Origin: Sulfurospirillum sp. SCADC | Lineage (GTDB): Bacteria; Campylobacterota; Campylobacteria; Campylobacterales; Sulfurospirillaceae | Assembly: GCF_000743525.1 (NCBI RefSeq) | Contig: NZ_JQGK01000003.1 | Location: 1-64,000, forward strand | Reading direction: 5' to 3' | Length of the DNA: 64,000 nt | Shown: piece by piece, positions 37,588-45,844 of the stretch | How the letters are laid out: each line of letters begins with the position of its first letter | Position numbering within the stretch: the stretch's first letter is position 1 | Made by a program: the position numbers and the translations under genes | Notes under the pieces: generated by a model | What the model was told of the DNA's origin: nothing | Databases searched by the model: none | What the model saw: the letters and a program-made list of their open reading frames with translations, nothing else

Positions 37588-38592
37588 TTAAAACAGGCTG
37601 GGTTGGGTGGTAAATGTTTTGATAAACAGAGGCTCACATGCCTCTTTATCGCTTAAAATCAGAGCGTACTGAAACGATTTTTCACTTAAAATACGCAACT
37701 CTTCTATCTGCTCAAAGCGGAGGATTTCACCTTCAAAATCAAAATGTGTTTGAATATTCTTAGGCAAGCAAAGCATCAGAGGTGACGTCATAGTGTGTGT
37801 TTTAAGATACGCTATTAAGGAGGGAATCAACGCAGGCAATGGCTCAAAAATAAGCGCTTTATCGCTGCTTCCAAACTCTTTTTTACACAGTGCATGCGTG
37901 ATAAATTGTGGGTAAAAATGCTCACAAAACCCAAGATGCTCCAAACTGTACGCAATGGCATGGGTATCGCAAAAGTCAAGTAAGCAGAGCAGTTCCTCCA
38001 CAAAAAGCGAGGGAATTTTTTGATCGGCATAGTAGCGCTCGTTGTGCCAAAAAGAGCTGAGAAACAGCCCTTTTGCCATCACAGTAGGCTTTACATGTAA
38101 CGTGATTTCAACCTTTTTAGAGGCAGGTGCGATTTGCTGTGCAAGGGCTGGATTGCTCAAGCCAAAACGCTCGTCCTCTTTCGCACCCAGAATGGTTTTA
38201 ACGATGGCAAAAAGATCATTGCGTAGGCGTTTGATGGTGCGAGGCGTTTGAATCATCTCCAAAAATGCTTCTTGCACAGGAGAAAGTAAAATGATGTCGA
38301 GCGATTTTTGCGTGATTGTGTAGCGTAAAAGTTTAATAAGGATTTGATCGATTGAACTCACTTCAATCCACGCGCACTCTTCATCTTCATTGGCAAACGA
38401 AAGGGTGGTCACAATGGCGTAAGCGCCTTTTTCAAGCGCTTGGTGGATCAGCTCACGTGACGCCGTGGTGTCGATAAAAAGATCGCCATGCGAGACGCGC
38501 GCACTCTCAAGTGCAATGGAAGCAAACGCATCAATGGGAGGTGTTGTTCTAAGCTTCCCATCAATGATGCGTACAAAGTTGTCTATCTTCAT
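37588..38592 (-). CDS. Protein with MurF/MurE N-terminal-like segment, function unknown
   Basis: The first 90 residues resemble the N-terminal UDP-binding domain of Mur ligases: SARVSHGDLFID (compare DSRxVxPGDLF) and LEKGAYAIVT. The central ATP-binding GxxGKT loop of a ligase is absent, and the remaining 240 residues look different, with no motif I recognise. It follows metG directly (four-base overlap). I recall a protein in the same context in Campylobacter. No enzymatic role can be claimed. Confidence 0.7.
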   Translation of the reverse strand: MKIDNFVRIIDGKLRTTPPIDAFASIALESARVSHGDLFIDTTASRELIHQALEKGAYAIVTTLSFANEDEECAWIEVSSIDQILIKLLRYTITQKSLDIILLSPVQEAFLEMIQTPRTIKRLRNDLFAIVKTILGAKEDERFGLSNPALAQQIAPASKKVEITLHVKPTVMAKGLFLSSFWHNERYYADQKIPSLFVEELLCLLDFCDTHAIAYSLEHLGFCEHFYPQFITHALCKKEFGSSDKALIFEPLPALIPSLIAYLKTHTMTSPLMLCLPKNIQTHFDFEGEILRFEQIEELRILSEKSFQYALILSDKEACEPLFIKTFTTQPSLF

Positions 38593-40529
38593 CCAATTGA
38601 AGCGCCACTCTGGCGAGGATGCTCAGGGCGAACCAAACAGAGCCCCTCTTTATCTTTGGCGGCAAGGAGCATGCCTTGGCTGAGCAGCCCTTTGATCGTG
38701 GCAGGCTTCAAGTTCGCAACCACGCACACTTGGGTGTTGATAAGCTCTTCAGGCGTGTAATACTCACGAATTCCTGCGACAATTTGACGAGGTTCGGCTT
38801 CACCTAGATCGACTTTGAGTTTTAATAGACGGTCACTTCCCTCTAAAATGCTTGCCTCTAAAATCGTGCCCACTTTTAAAGCGGTTGCAAAAAATTGATC
38901 AATCGTAATAATAGACTCATTTTTTGTCTCTTTCTTCTCTTTTTTGGCAGGTTGTTGTGGTGCAACCACGGGTGCCGTTTCCGCAGGTTGCGCCATCAAC
39001 TCTTCTTCGATGCGTGGGAAAAGTGGTGGTACTTTTTCGATTGTAAATTCATCTAAAAAGGTCTTGCGCACAACGATTTTGTCATAGCTTGCGGTGTTGA
39101 TCTCAAAGCCCATTGCTTTGGTGATCGTCATAGTCGTTTTGGGCATGACAGGGTGCAAAAGTATGGAAACACGCGCTAAGATGTTCGAAACAAGGGCGAC
39201 AAGTGCGAGTGCTTGCTCTGTTTTTCCCTCTTTGATTTTGACCCACGGTTCATGCACGGTAATCGCTTGATTGGCGATGCTAAGCACTTTCCAAAGCTCT
39301 TCAAGGTAACGGTTGGTTTGAAGCTCTAAGAGGTTGTTTTCGACATTTTTTAAGATCTCATCCACAGCACTTAGTTCGTTCTCATGAAAGGTCGTGACAT
39401 CCTTGGAGTTAATGACGCCATTGCTGTATTTGCCGCTCATGCCGATGATGCGGTTGAGCAGGTTTCCAAGCTCATTGCCCAGATCGGAATTGATGCGGTC
39501 CATCAAGGCTTTTTGGCTAAAGTCACCATCTTGCCCAAAAGGCACTTCGCGAAGCATAAAGTATCGAAAATTCTCCAAACCATAGGCATCGGCAACCTCT
39601 TTAGGGTTAACGACATTGCCTTTACTTTTGCTCATTTTCTCACCATTGCGCGTCCACCAACCGTGTGCGGCGACGTGTTTTGGAAGAGCCAAACCAAGGC
39701 TCATCAAAAAGGCTGGCCAGTAGATGGCATGGAAGCGAAGAATGTCTTTGCCCACTAAGTGCATTGTTGCGGGCCAAAAGTCCATATTTTTTTCATCAGT
39801 GCCATACCCCAGTGCGGTTGTGTAGTTTAAAAGGGCGTCCAACCAGACATACATGACGTGTTTGTCATCGTTCATCGAAGCGGGCAATTTTACGCCCCAA
39901 TCAAAGCTTGTACGCGTGATCGAGAGATCACGAAGTCCTTGTTTGACAAAGCTAATCACTTCGTTTTTTTTGCCTCGTGGAAGCACGCATTTCTCATCGT
40001 TGTTATACCATTTGATAAGCTCTTCTTGGTATTTGGAAAGTTTAAAGAAGTAGCTCTCTTCTTTGACCAAACGAGTCAGTTTACCACAATCAGGGCATTT
40101 GTCCTCATCGACCAGTTGCGTGTCCGTAAAAAAAGTCTCACAGCTCACACAGTAGTGTCCTTCATATTCGCCTTTGTAGATGTCGCCTTTGTCAAACATC
40201 ACTTGAAACGCTTTTTGAACCCCTGCTTTATGTTCGGCGTCCGTTGTGCGGATAAATTTGTCATAACTGATCTCAAACTCATCCCAAAGAGTGCGAAACT
40301 TTCCACTGATCTCATCAGCATACGCTTGAGGTGTTTTGTTGCGTAATTTCGCAGCCTCTTCGATCTTTTGACCGTGTTCGTCGGTGCCTGTTAAAAAGTA
40401 TGTCTCGTAACCTTTCAAACGGTAATAGCGCGCCATCGTATCAGCGATGATCGTTGTGTATGCATGTCCGATATGAGGGACATCGTTAACATAGTAGATT
40501 GGGGTGGTAATGTAGGCTTTTTGGGACAT
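38589..40529 (-). CDS. metG: Methionyl-tRNA synthetase
   Basis: Charges tRNA-Met. The HIGH motif is HIGH (about residue 18), the zinc cysteines are CVSCETFF and CPDCGKL (about 127-150), the KMSKS motif is KMSKSKGN (about 298), and the C-terminus carries a tRNA-binding EMAP/Trbp111-like domain (about 545-646). I start at ATG 40529 with AGGAAAAACG upstream, giving 646 residues; a longer upstream extension lacks a ribosome-binding site. Confidence 0.96.
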   Translation of the reverse strand: MSQKAYITTPIYYVNDVPHIGHAYTTIIADTMARYYRLKGYETYFLTGTDEHGQKIEEAAKLRNKTPQAYADEISGKFRTLWDEFEISYDKFIRTTDAEHKAGVQKAFQVMFDKGDIYKGEYEGHYCVSCETFFTDTQLVDEDKCPDCGKLTRLVKEESYFFKLSKYQEELIKWYNNDEKCVLPRGKKNEVISFVKQGLRDLSITRTSFDWGVKLPASMNDDKHVMYVWLDALLNYTTALGYGTDEKNMDFWPATMHLVGKDILRFHAIYWPAFLMSLGLALPKHVAAHGWWTRNGEKMSKSKGNVVNPKEVADAYGLENFRYFMLREVPFGQDGDFSQKALMDRINSDLGNELGNLLNRIIGMSGKYSNGVINSKDVTTFHENELSAVDEILKNVENNLLELQTNRYLEELWKVLSIANQAITVHEPWVKIKEGKTEQALALVALVSNILARVSILLHPVMPKTTMTITKAMGFEINTASYDKIVVRKTFLDEFTIEKVPPLFPRIEEELMAQPAETAPVVAPQQPAKKEKKETKNESIITIDQFFATALKVGTILEASILEGSDRLLKLKVDLGEAEPRQIVAGIREYYTPEELINTQVCVVANLKPATIKGLLSQGMLLAAKDKEGLCLVRPEHPRQSGASIG

Positions 40530-40606
40530 CGTTTTTCCTATTAAAAATGAATTAGAGTTCTTACCAAATATAGTTTGAAAGAACAATGTAAAGCACCAAA
40601 GGTGCG

Positions 40607-40666
40607 AGGGCTCTCTGCCGAAGAGAACCCAGTGTTAACGTAGTTTTTAAAGCTTTGCTTTAAAGA
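40607..40666. repeat. Intergenic hairpins between metG and the Cys-rich small gene
   Basis: This gap contains two stems: GCACC-aaa-GGTGC at about 40593-40605 and TTTAAAGC-ttt-GCTTTAAA at about 40646-40664. The second stem and its surroundings resemble a hairpin in the nrfH-nrfA gap (49679-49703), sharing AGCTTTGCTTT and AAAG. On the minus strand it lies just downstream of the small gene ending at 40678, so it may act as a terminator or processing site. Confidence 0.45.
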
Positions 40667-40677
40667 CGTGACAAGGA

Positions 40678-40875
40678 TTAAAACTCAAATCCGCCACCGT
40701 GTCCTTTTGCCATACTTTCGTAAACGGCTTTGACATAGGTTTTGCGGATTTCACACTCAAACATTTTTTCGCAGTCACTGCAGGTTACAAGATTTTTCTC
40801 TTGTTGACACGCTTGCAGTACGGCTTTTTTCTCTTGCAAATCTTGTTCGTAAATGTCACTAACGTCACTACTCAT
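40678..40875 (-). CDS. Small cysteine-containing protein, 65 aa
   Basis: A soluble 65-residue protein with the pattern CxxxxxxxxxCxxCxxxxxC ([12 protein letters not shown]), which could bind zinc or form disulfides, and a glycine-rich C-terminus. It overlaps the end of fbp by eight bases, so it is probably a genuine member of the mobB-fbp transcript. I recall a small gene in the same position beside metG and fbp in Campylobacter; function unknown. Confidence 0.7.
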   Translation of the reverse strand: MSSDVSDIYEQDLQEKKAVLQACQQEKNLVTCSDCEKMFECEIRKTYVKAVYESMAKGHGGGFEF

Positions 40876-41704
40876 AGCACTTCCGAACGCGTTCTATCTC
40901 TGTTGTCGAGCCAAAGAAACACGGTGTCGTATCGTGTGGATGCGAAGGAGTAAGGTCAAGGACTCTTCCTTTGCCATCAATCGCTGCCCCCCCGGCTTTT
41001 TCGTACACAAACGCAAATGGGAACACTTCAAAAATCATGCGCAGTTTGCCTTTGGGCAGATCGCTCGTTGCTGGGTAGGAAAAGAGACCGCCACCTTTGA
41101 GAAGAATCTGATGTAAATCAGGCACCATACCCCCCGAATAGCGTAAACGGTACCCATCGGCGAAGATCGCATCGATGAGGGCTTTATGCTTGGGTTCCCA
41201 ACACATTTGGGTTGAACCTGGAGCATTTAGCTTGCCTTTTTCTCCCAGTTGAATCACTTTGATAAAGACAAATTCACCGCGTTTGTTCAAACGGTACATC
41301 TTAACATCAACTTCTGCAATAACCAGCTCAACACGTGGTCCATAGACCACATAGACAGCCGCTTTAAGATGCTTTCCTGCATAACCACCTTCGTAAATGC
41401 CAAAGATGGAACCGACACTGAGGTTAACATCAATCAGGCTTGAACCGTCTAATGGATCATACCCCACACCGTAAATGCCGTTTACATGTAAAGGTGTTTT
41501 GTCCGCTTTCTCTTCGCTGACGATCTCTTTGATCGAAGCCACTTTGGCAAACTCCTCTTCGATGATGAGATCGCTTTTGATGTCCAGTTTGAGTTGGGTG
41601 TCGCCGGTGGAGTTGATGTTTTCCGAGTAGCCGGTATCGTCAAACTCAATGGCTTCACGGATGCGTATGGCGGAACGTTTGATGGCTTCGTAAATTTCCT
41701 GCAT
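40868..41704 (-). CDS. fbp: Fructose-1,6-bisphosphatase, class I
   Basis: Gluconeogenic phosphatase. The 278 residues show the metal site [12 protein letters not shown] (about 90) and GSIFGIYEG, with the late [13 protein letters not shown]. The chain is short for class I (E. coli has 332), lacking part of the N-terminal regulatory segment. It lies directly downstream of mobB. The TTACATGTAA copy at 41482 encodes Leu-His-Val-Asn just before GIYGVGYDP. Confidence 0.93.
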   Translation of the reverse strand: MQEIYEAIKRSAIRIREAIEFDDTGYSENINSTGDTQLKLDIKSDLIIEEEFAKVASIKEIVSEEKADKTPLHVNGIYGVGYDPLDGSSLIDVNLSVGSIFGIYEGGYAGKHLKAAVYVVYGPRVELVIAEVDVKMYRLNKRGEFVFIKVIQLGEKGKLNAPGSTQMCWEPKHKALIDAIFADGYRLRYSGGMVPDLHQILLKGGGLFSYPATSDLPKGKLRMIFEVFPFAFVYEKAGGAAIDGKGRVLDLTPSHPHDTTPCFFGSTTEIERVRKCYE

Positions 41705-41705
41705 G

Positions 41706-42203
41706 TTATTTCACTTTCTTAGCATTTTTTTCTATCCAAGCAACGACTTGCTCGGGGTTATTGAGATCTAAAATCGCAATATGGGAAGGAAGGTCATAAT
41801 CACTGAGCGTAATGCTCTCATCAATCGCAATCGCGTCAGAACAGTCAAAATAGTCCACGTCCAGTTTGTTACGAAAAATCGCAATGCGCGGAAGGGGTAA
41901 CGTTTTAAGCCCTTCGACCAATAAAAAATCAAAGGCTCCAACCATGTCGATGATCTCATCCAAACTTTTGTGACGTTTGGAAAAAAGCGTCGTACGTGTC
42001 GGAGAGGTGATCACGACTTCAGCGCCCGTTTGCGAAAATTTCCAGCTATCTTTGCCTTCCACATCGAAGATCGCTTTATCGCTTGGGTCATTTTTAATGA
42101 TCGCAAGGGCATGTTCACTTTTAAGAATGTTCGCCACTTTGAGGATCAGCGTTGTTTTTCCGCTATCCGAAGGTCCCGTAAATGCAACAGCTAAGGATTT
42201 CAT
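41706..42203 (-). CDS. mobB: Molybdopterin-guanine dinucleotide biosynthesis adaptor MobB
   Basis: GTP-binding helper of MobA in making the MGD cofactor for molybdo-enzymes. P-loop [11 protein letters not shown] is at the N-terminus and the FLLVEGLK motif at about 92. The 165-residue length is right. First gene of a mobB-fbp-small ORF transcript; same order in C. jejuni. Confidence 0.93.
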   Translation of the reverse strand: MKSLAVAFTGPSDSGKTTLILKVANILKSEHALAIIKNDPSDKAIFDVEGKDSWKFSQTGAEVVITSPTRTTLFSKRHKSLDEIIDMVGAFDFLLVEGLKTLPLPRIAIFRNKLDVDYFDCSDAIAIDESITLSDYDLPSHIAILDLNNPEQVVAWIEKNAKKVK

Positions 42204-42312
42204 TTTTTCCTGCTTTTTATGTTATTATCGTGCTAATATAAAAAATTATAGCAAAAAAAGATTTAGCTTTTGATGAGTTGATCTGCGTGAGTGCTAAGTA
42301 TGAGGAATGATA

Positions 42313-42789
42313 ATGCGATATATTGCAATGACTTTAATAGTGTTTTTAATCTCGGGATGTGCTTCCAAATTGAGCGAAAATGAAAGCGAAAAGACCTTGG
42401 ATTATGGAATGGCAAACTCGAAAAAGATTGAGATTAAAAACTCTGAAACCTCTAAAACTTTTGTGCTCATCACTTACCTTAACCCCATTCAGCACGAACT
42501 TATAACGCAAGAGAGCGAAAAATTTGTCGTCGGAACCTACAAAGCGACAGGCGATGGTGCCTTTGATAAAGCTATCCTCTCAAAGTTTAAAGTCAATGGA
42601 AGCGATGCAAATCTAAGCATCACTCCTCTGTCTCAAGATGCTCCGATACTCAAACTGATCTCAACGTCAAACGCTTGGACCAACTACGTGTTAGTCCAAG
42701 CACCCAAAACGGATGAGATCAAGATGGAAATTAGTTTCGAAAACGATCAGTCACAGAGGGTATCAACAACATTTCGAAAAGATTTTTGA
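42313..42789 (+). CDS. Lipoprotein of unknown function
   Basis: Lipobox ISGC (Cys16) follows a short hydrophobic signal; the remaining 140 residues are polar and probably beta-rich. I do not recognise a domain. ATG 42313 is chosen over 42307 because GAGGA then lies at proper spacing. The last 59 bases overlap the 3' end of slt on the other strand, in a convergent arrangement also expected from Campylobacter synteny (Cj0842-Cj0843c). Confidence 0.75.
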   Translation: MRYIAMTLIVFLISGCASKLSENESEKTLDYGMANSKKIEIKNSETSKTFVLITYLNPIQHELITQESEKFVVGTYKATGDGAFDKAILSKFKVNGSDANLSITPLSQDAPILKLISTSNAWTNYVLVQAPKTDEIKMEISFENDQSQRVSTTFRKDF

Positions 42790-44374
42790 TCGACACCTCT
42801 TCGCCTAAAAGATGGCGGTAGACGACGTAATTGGCCAGTACTTTTTTGCCATACTCTCGACTCTCTTCGTTGATCATGCGCTCCATGCTTAAAAACGGCT
42901 CATACGCACCTTGTGAAAATGCTCCTGCTTGGAGATGTTTTTTGGTAAATCCCATACCGCCATTATACGCGTACGCTACAAAGAGTGGGTGCATAAGATT
43001 TCGCTCTAAAAAATTGAGATGAAGATTTCCAAAGAGATACGCCATCCGAGGATCAAACATCATAGCGATTGAAAATGCGTCAAGTTTCTCTTTTTTGGCA
43101 ATGTCGCGTGCGACAAAAGGCATAAATTGCATCATGCCAAGAGCATACGACGTGGAGACGACTGAGGGAATAAAACGGCTCTCTTGGCGCGCGATGGAGA
43201 GCATCAAGGCTTGGCGATGAATGGAATAACTTGCAATCTCTTCAGGGTAGGGAATCGGGTAGTAGTTTTTGGCATAACGTGTGGCACGTTCCATCAGATA
43301 GCTGTAATGCGGCAAGGTATTGGCGTATTTGAAGCTTTGTGCCAAGGTCTCGACCTCTTGGGAGCTCATGTGATAGACTTTATTCATCACCTTAATCCAT
43401 GCAAACGGATCGCTCACATTAAACGTCGGATGCGTGCCTTCTAAAACCGGTGAGACGATGTTTTGCATCGGGCGACCGAGTTGTTCGTAGGCATAGAGTG
43501 AATAGATATTGATCTCACTGTCTTGTAGAATGCGCTCTAAAAAGCGAGCATCTTTGGTGACTAAATAGAGCCAAAAAAGCGCTTTGTCTTTCTCTTCGCC
43601 CTTGGTTGCGCGCTCATTTGAAAGCTCAAAAAAGGTGAGTGCTTGCTCTTTTTCGTCGTATTTAAGGGCATTGAGACCCATATAAAAAAGCGCTTTAGCG
43701 TTTACATGTAAAGACGGGCTTACATGTAACAAGGAGCGTTGCACATTTTCGAGTTTATCGTTTTGAACAACATTGTAAGCAAATGGGTTGAACTTGACCG
43801 ATTGGGAAAGTCTGTCCATCTGCTCTTTGGGAATAATCTGTTGATTGAAAATAGCCGCTTTATACGCGGTGATACTGCCGTTAAAAAGGGTTAAAAAGGT
43901 GTTGGCGTCGCTGCTAAGTGCTGCTTCATACACGTTGTCATTTTCCATTAAGGTGATGAGGTTCACCAGCTCTTTGTTCTGTTTGAGGCGCGGTTTGATG
44001 AGTTTGAGCTGCCCTTTTGCCAACGAGGTGACTTTGGCGATGTTGATGCCCATATTGAGGCATTCATCATCTTCTTTCATCAATGCACTCACATCAAGGC
44101 CAATACATTTGGAGATTTTTTTATACTCCACGTTGTCCATTTTTTTCGCAAAGAGGTGGAAAAAACGAATGTTCATCGTATGCACCATCCCAAAGAGCGC
44201 TTTGGCTTCTTTGGGGGTGGCGGCATCGCTTTGGAGGTACTCGTAGATGTAAAAATCTTTCGCAAGACTGCGTGGTTTATCATCAAAAAAAGCAAAATTG
44301 ACAGGTTCGTCTGCAAACAGGTCAATGCAAATACAAAGGCAAAAGAGAAGGCCTGGAAAAAATTTATAAAGCAT
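42731..44374 (-). CDS. slt: Soluble lytic murein transglycosylase
   Basis: Periplasmic Slt70-like enzyme. There is a signal peptide, an alpha-superhelical U-domain (about 30-370) and a C-terminal lysozyme-like domain with catalytic Glu in RQESRFIPSV (about 395), ALGMMQFMP and YNGGMG. I use ATG 44374 (547 residues), which opens with the signal peptide, inside the end of yggT. Two TTACATGTAA copies only 18 bp apart (43702, 43720) encode Leu-His-Val twice in one superhelical loop. Confidence 0.9.
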   Translation of the reverse strand: MLYKFFPGLLFCLCICIDLFADEPVNFAFFDDKPRSLAKDFYIYEYLQSDAATPKEAKALFGMVHTMNIRFFHLFAKKMDNVEYKKISKCIGLDVSALMKEDDECLNMGINIAKVTSLAKGQLKLIKPRLKQNKELVNLITLMENDNVYEAALSSDANTFLTLFNGSITAYKAAIFNQQIIPKEQMDRLSQSVKFNPFAYNVVQNDKLENVQRSLLHVSPSLHVNAKALFYMGLNALKYDEKEQALTFFELSNERATKGEEKDKALFWLYLVTKDARFLERILQDSEINIYSLYAYEQLGRPMQNIVSPVLEGTHPTFNVSDPFAWIKVMNKVYHMSSQEVETLAQSFKYANTLPHYSYLMERATRYAKNYYPIPYPEEIASYSIHRQALMLSIARQESRFIPSVVSTSYALGMMQFMPFVARDIAKKEKLDAFSIAMMFDPRMAYLFGNLHLNFLERNLMHPLFVAYAYNGGMGFTKKHLQAGAFSQGAYEPFLSMERMINEESREYGKKVLANYVVYRHLLGEEVSIKNLFEMLLIPSVTDRFRN

Positions 44375-44660
44375 TGGCAAGCGCAAACAGAAGTTTGACC
44401 GCAAAAAGATCGACAAATTGGAGTGTCAAAATGACAATCAATGGCGCAAGGTCGATGCCGCCAATTAGGGTTGGAACCCATTTACGAATCAACGCGTACA
44501 CGGGATTGGTGAGCCGAAAAAGAATCTGCACAATCGGATTGTACGGATCAGGGCGCACAAAGGTAATAAGTGCAGCGATGATGACGACCCAAATATAAAT
44601 GTTAATGAGGGTGTGTAAAATATTGGCAAATGCTTCAATAAATGTTGCTAAAACGATCAT
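44364..44660 (-). CDS. YggT family membrane protein
   Basis: 98 residues with two hydrophobic hairpins and the family segment VRPDPYNPIVQILFRLTNP. Cytoplasmic-membrane protein of unknown role, often near division or osmotic genes. It overlaps gltX by four bases (ATGA-type) and slt by 11, consistent with one transcript. C. jejuni has the same slt-yggT-gltX order. Confidence 0.9.
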   Translation of the reverse strand: MIVLATFIEAFANILHTLINIYIWVVIIAALITFVRPDPYNPIVQILFRLTNPVYALIRKWVPTLIGGIDLAPLIVILTLQFVDLFAVKLLFALANAL

Positions 44661-45844
44661 CTAACAATCTCCTTAAGGTAGTTTTTAATCAGTGGATATA
44701 AAAGGGCAAGATCAAGCCCCGTGTCAGCGCCTGTGAGCCAAAAACGAAGGGGTTTTAAAAACGGTTCGCCTTCAAGCCCACTTTTTTCTGCCAAATAGGT
44801 TTTAAAATCATCAAATGCTTCAAAATAGGGCGCATTTAAAATGAGTTCTTGAAGTAGTTTACTCTCTTTTTCAAATGCTGCGTCAAACGCTTTTTTTGCA
44901 AAAAGTGCATCTACTTTTTGTTTGATCGCATACGTCGTACTGACTTCTTCTGTGTAGAGTTTTGCCAGCTTTCCGATGTTTTCACAGGCGTACCCGATGC
45001 GTTTTGAAAGCTCCATATCGGGGATGCGCTTGATATGCTCGACATTGATAAAACGCAGTTTATCGATCTCAAAAGGCGCAGGTGATGGTGAAATTGTTTT
45101 GATGTCAAACCACGCAATCGCCTCTTCAAGCGTGAAAATTTCCGTTGGTGTAGGATTGCTCAACAGGAGAAGATAGTTCACAATCGCTTCAGGCATAAAC
45201 CCTTGGTCCAAAAGTCCTTTAACGTCGCTTTCATCCTCGTTGCATAGAAGGGAAGGCACATGCGTGTAGTGCATCGCTTGGTCGTAGCCTATGGATTGGC
45301 GGATATGCTCCTCTTTAGGGGTATTAGCTTCTTGCTCATTTTCCCGAATGATCATGGTAACGCCTTGAAGCATATCATCACACGCACACGCAAACGTGTA
45401 GGTTGGGTATTTGTGGGTGCTCATAATCACAAAGTGATCCGAGACAGTATCGCATTTTTTCATGCGAATCACAAATGAGTTGGGATTGTTTATCACCTCT
45501 TCGGAACTCAAATGCTCACAGGCACCAACACATGGAGATGTCTCGTCTTTTTGGGGACAAAAACAGATAAAAGCCTTTTTTGTGTCCAAAAGCGTGGAGG
45601 CAAATTGGAGATGGTATTTGAAGTTGCTACTTTGATAGTAAAGCTGTGAATAATCAATGCCAAAAAGCCCTAACATCTCTAAAATCTCTTGGTCTTTGCC
45701 TTCGATCGTACGTGCCTTATCGCCATCTTCAATGCGTACGATCAGTGGCTCATCCGCTTGTTTGGCGCAGATATAATTGATTAAGGCAATTCTGAGGTCA
45801 TTGATGCTCATATTGCCTGTGGGAGAAGGCGCAAATCTATACAT
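44657..45844 (-). CDS. gltX: Glutamyl-tRNA synthetase homologue lacking HIGH and KMSKS (probably inactive)
   Basis: The 395 residues align by eye along the whole GluRS fold: N-terminal FAPSPTG, the IEGKDQEIL region, NTPKEEHIRQS, then LLDQGFMPEAIVNYL and the C-terminal anticodon domain. However, the HIGH signature reads MSINDLR where active enzymes have MHIGNLR, the RGEDH-type loop reads RENEQ, and the KMSKR segment is deleted (LLCNEDE runs directly into SDVKGLLDQGF). The frame is intact. It overlaps the stop of glnS (ATGTATAG). It is probably the ortholog of C. jejuni Cj0845c that has lost aminoacylation, perhaps after GlnRS arrived; a different retained function is possible. Confidence 0.85.
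   Translation of the reverse strand: MYRFAPSPTGNMSINDLRIALINYICAKQADEPLIVRIEDGDKARTIEGKDQEILEMLGLFGIDYSQLYYQSSNFKYHLQFASTLLDTKKAFICFCPQKDETSPCVGACEHLSSEEVINNPNSFVIRMKKCDTVSDHFVIMSTHKYPTYTFACACDDMLQGVTMIIRENEQEANTPKEEHIRQSIGYDQAMHYTHVPSLLCNEDESDVKGLLDQGFMPEAIVNYLLLLSNPTPTEIFTLEEAIAWFDIKTISPSPAPFEIDKLRFINVEHIKRIPDMELSKRIGYACENIGKLAKLYTEEVSTTYAIKQKVDALFAKKAFDAAFEKESKLLQELILNAPYFEAFDDFKTYLAEKSGLEGEPFLKPLRFWLTGADTGLDLALLYPLIKNYLKEIVR

Noticed and set aside
43702-43729. Two near-adjacent palindromes as a CRISPR or direct-repeat array
   Set aside because: Only two units of 10 bp, 18 bp apart, within slt coding sequence; they are members of the dispersed palindrome family. No CRISPR array or cas gene was seen in the window.
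44657-45844. Frameshift or sequencing error explaining the missing GluRS motifs
   Set aside because: The frame stays aligned on both sides of the HIGH region and of the KMSKR deletion, and three separate motifs are changed, so one error cannot account for it.
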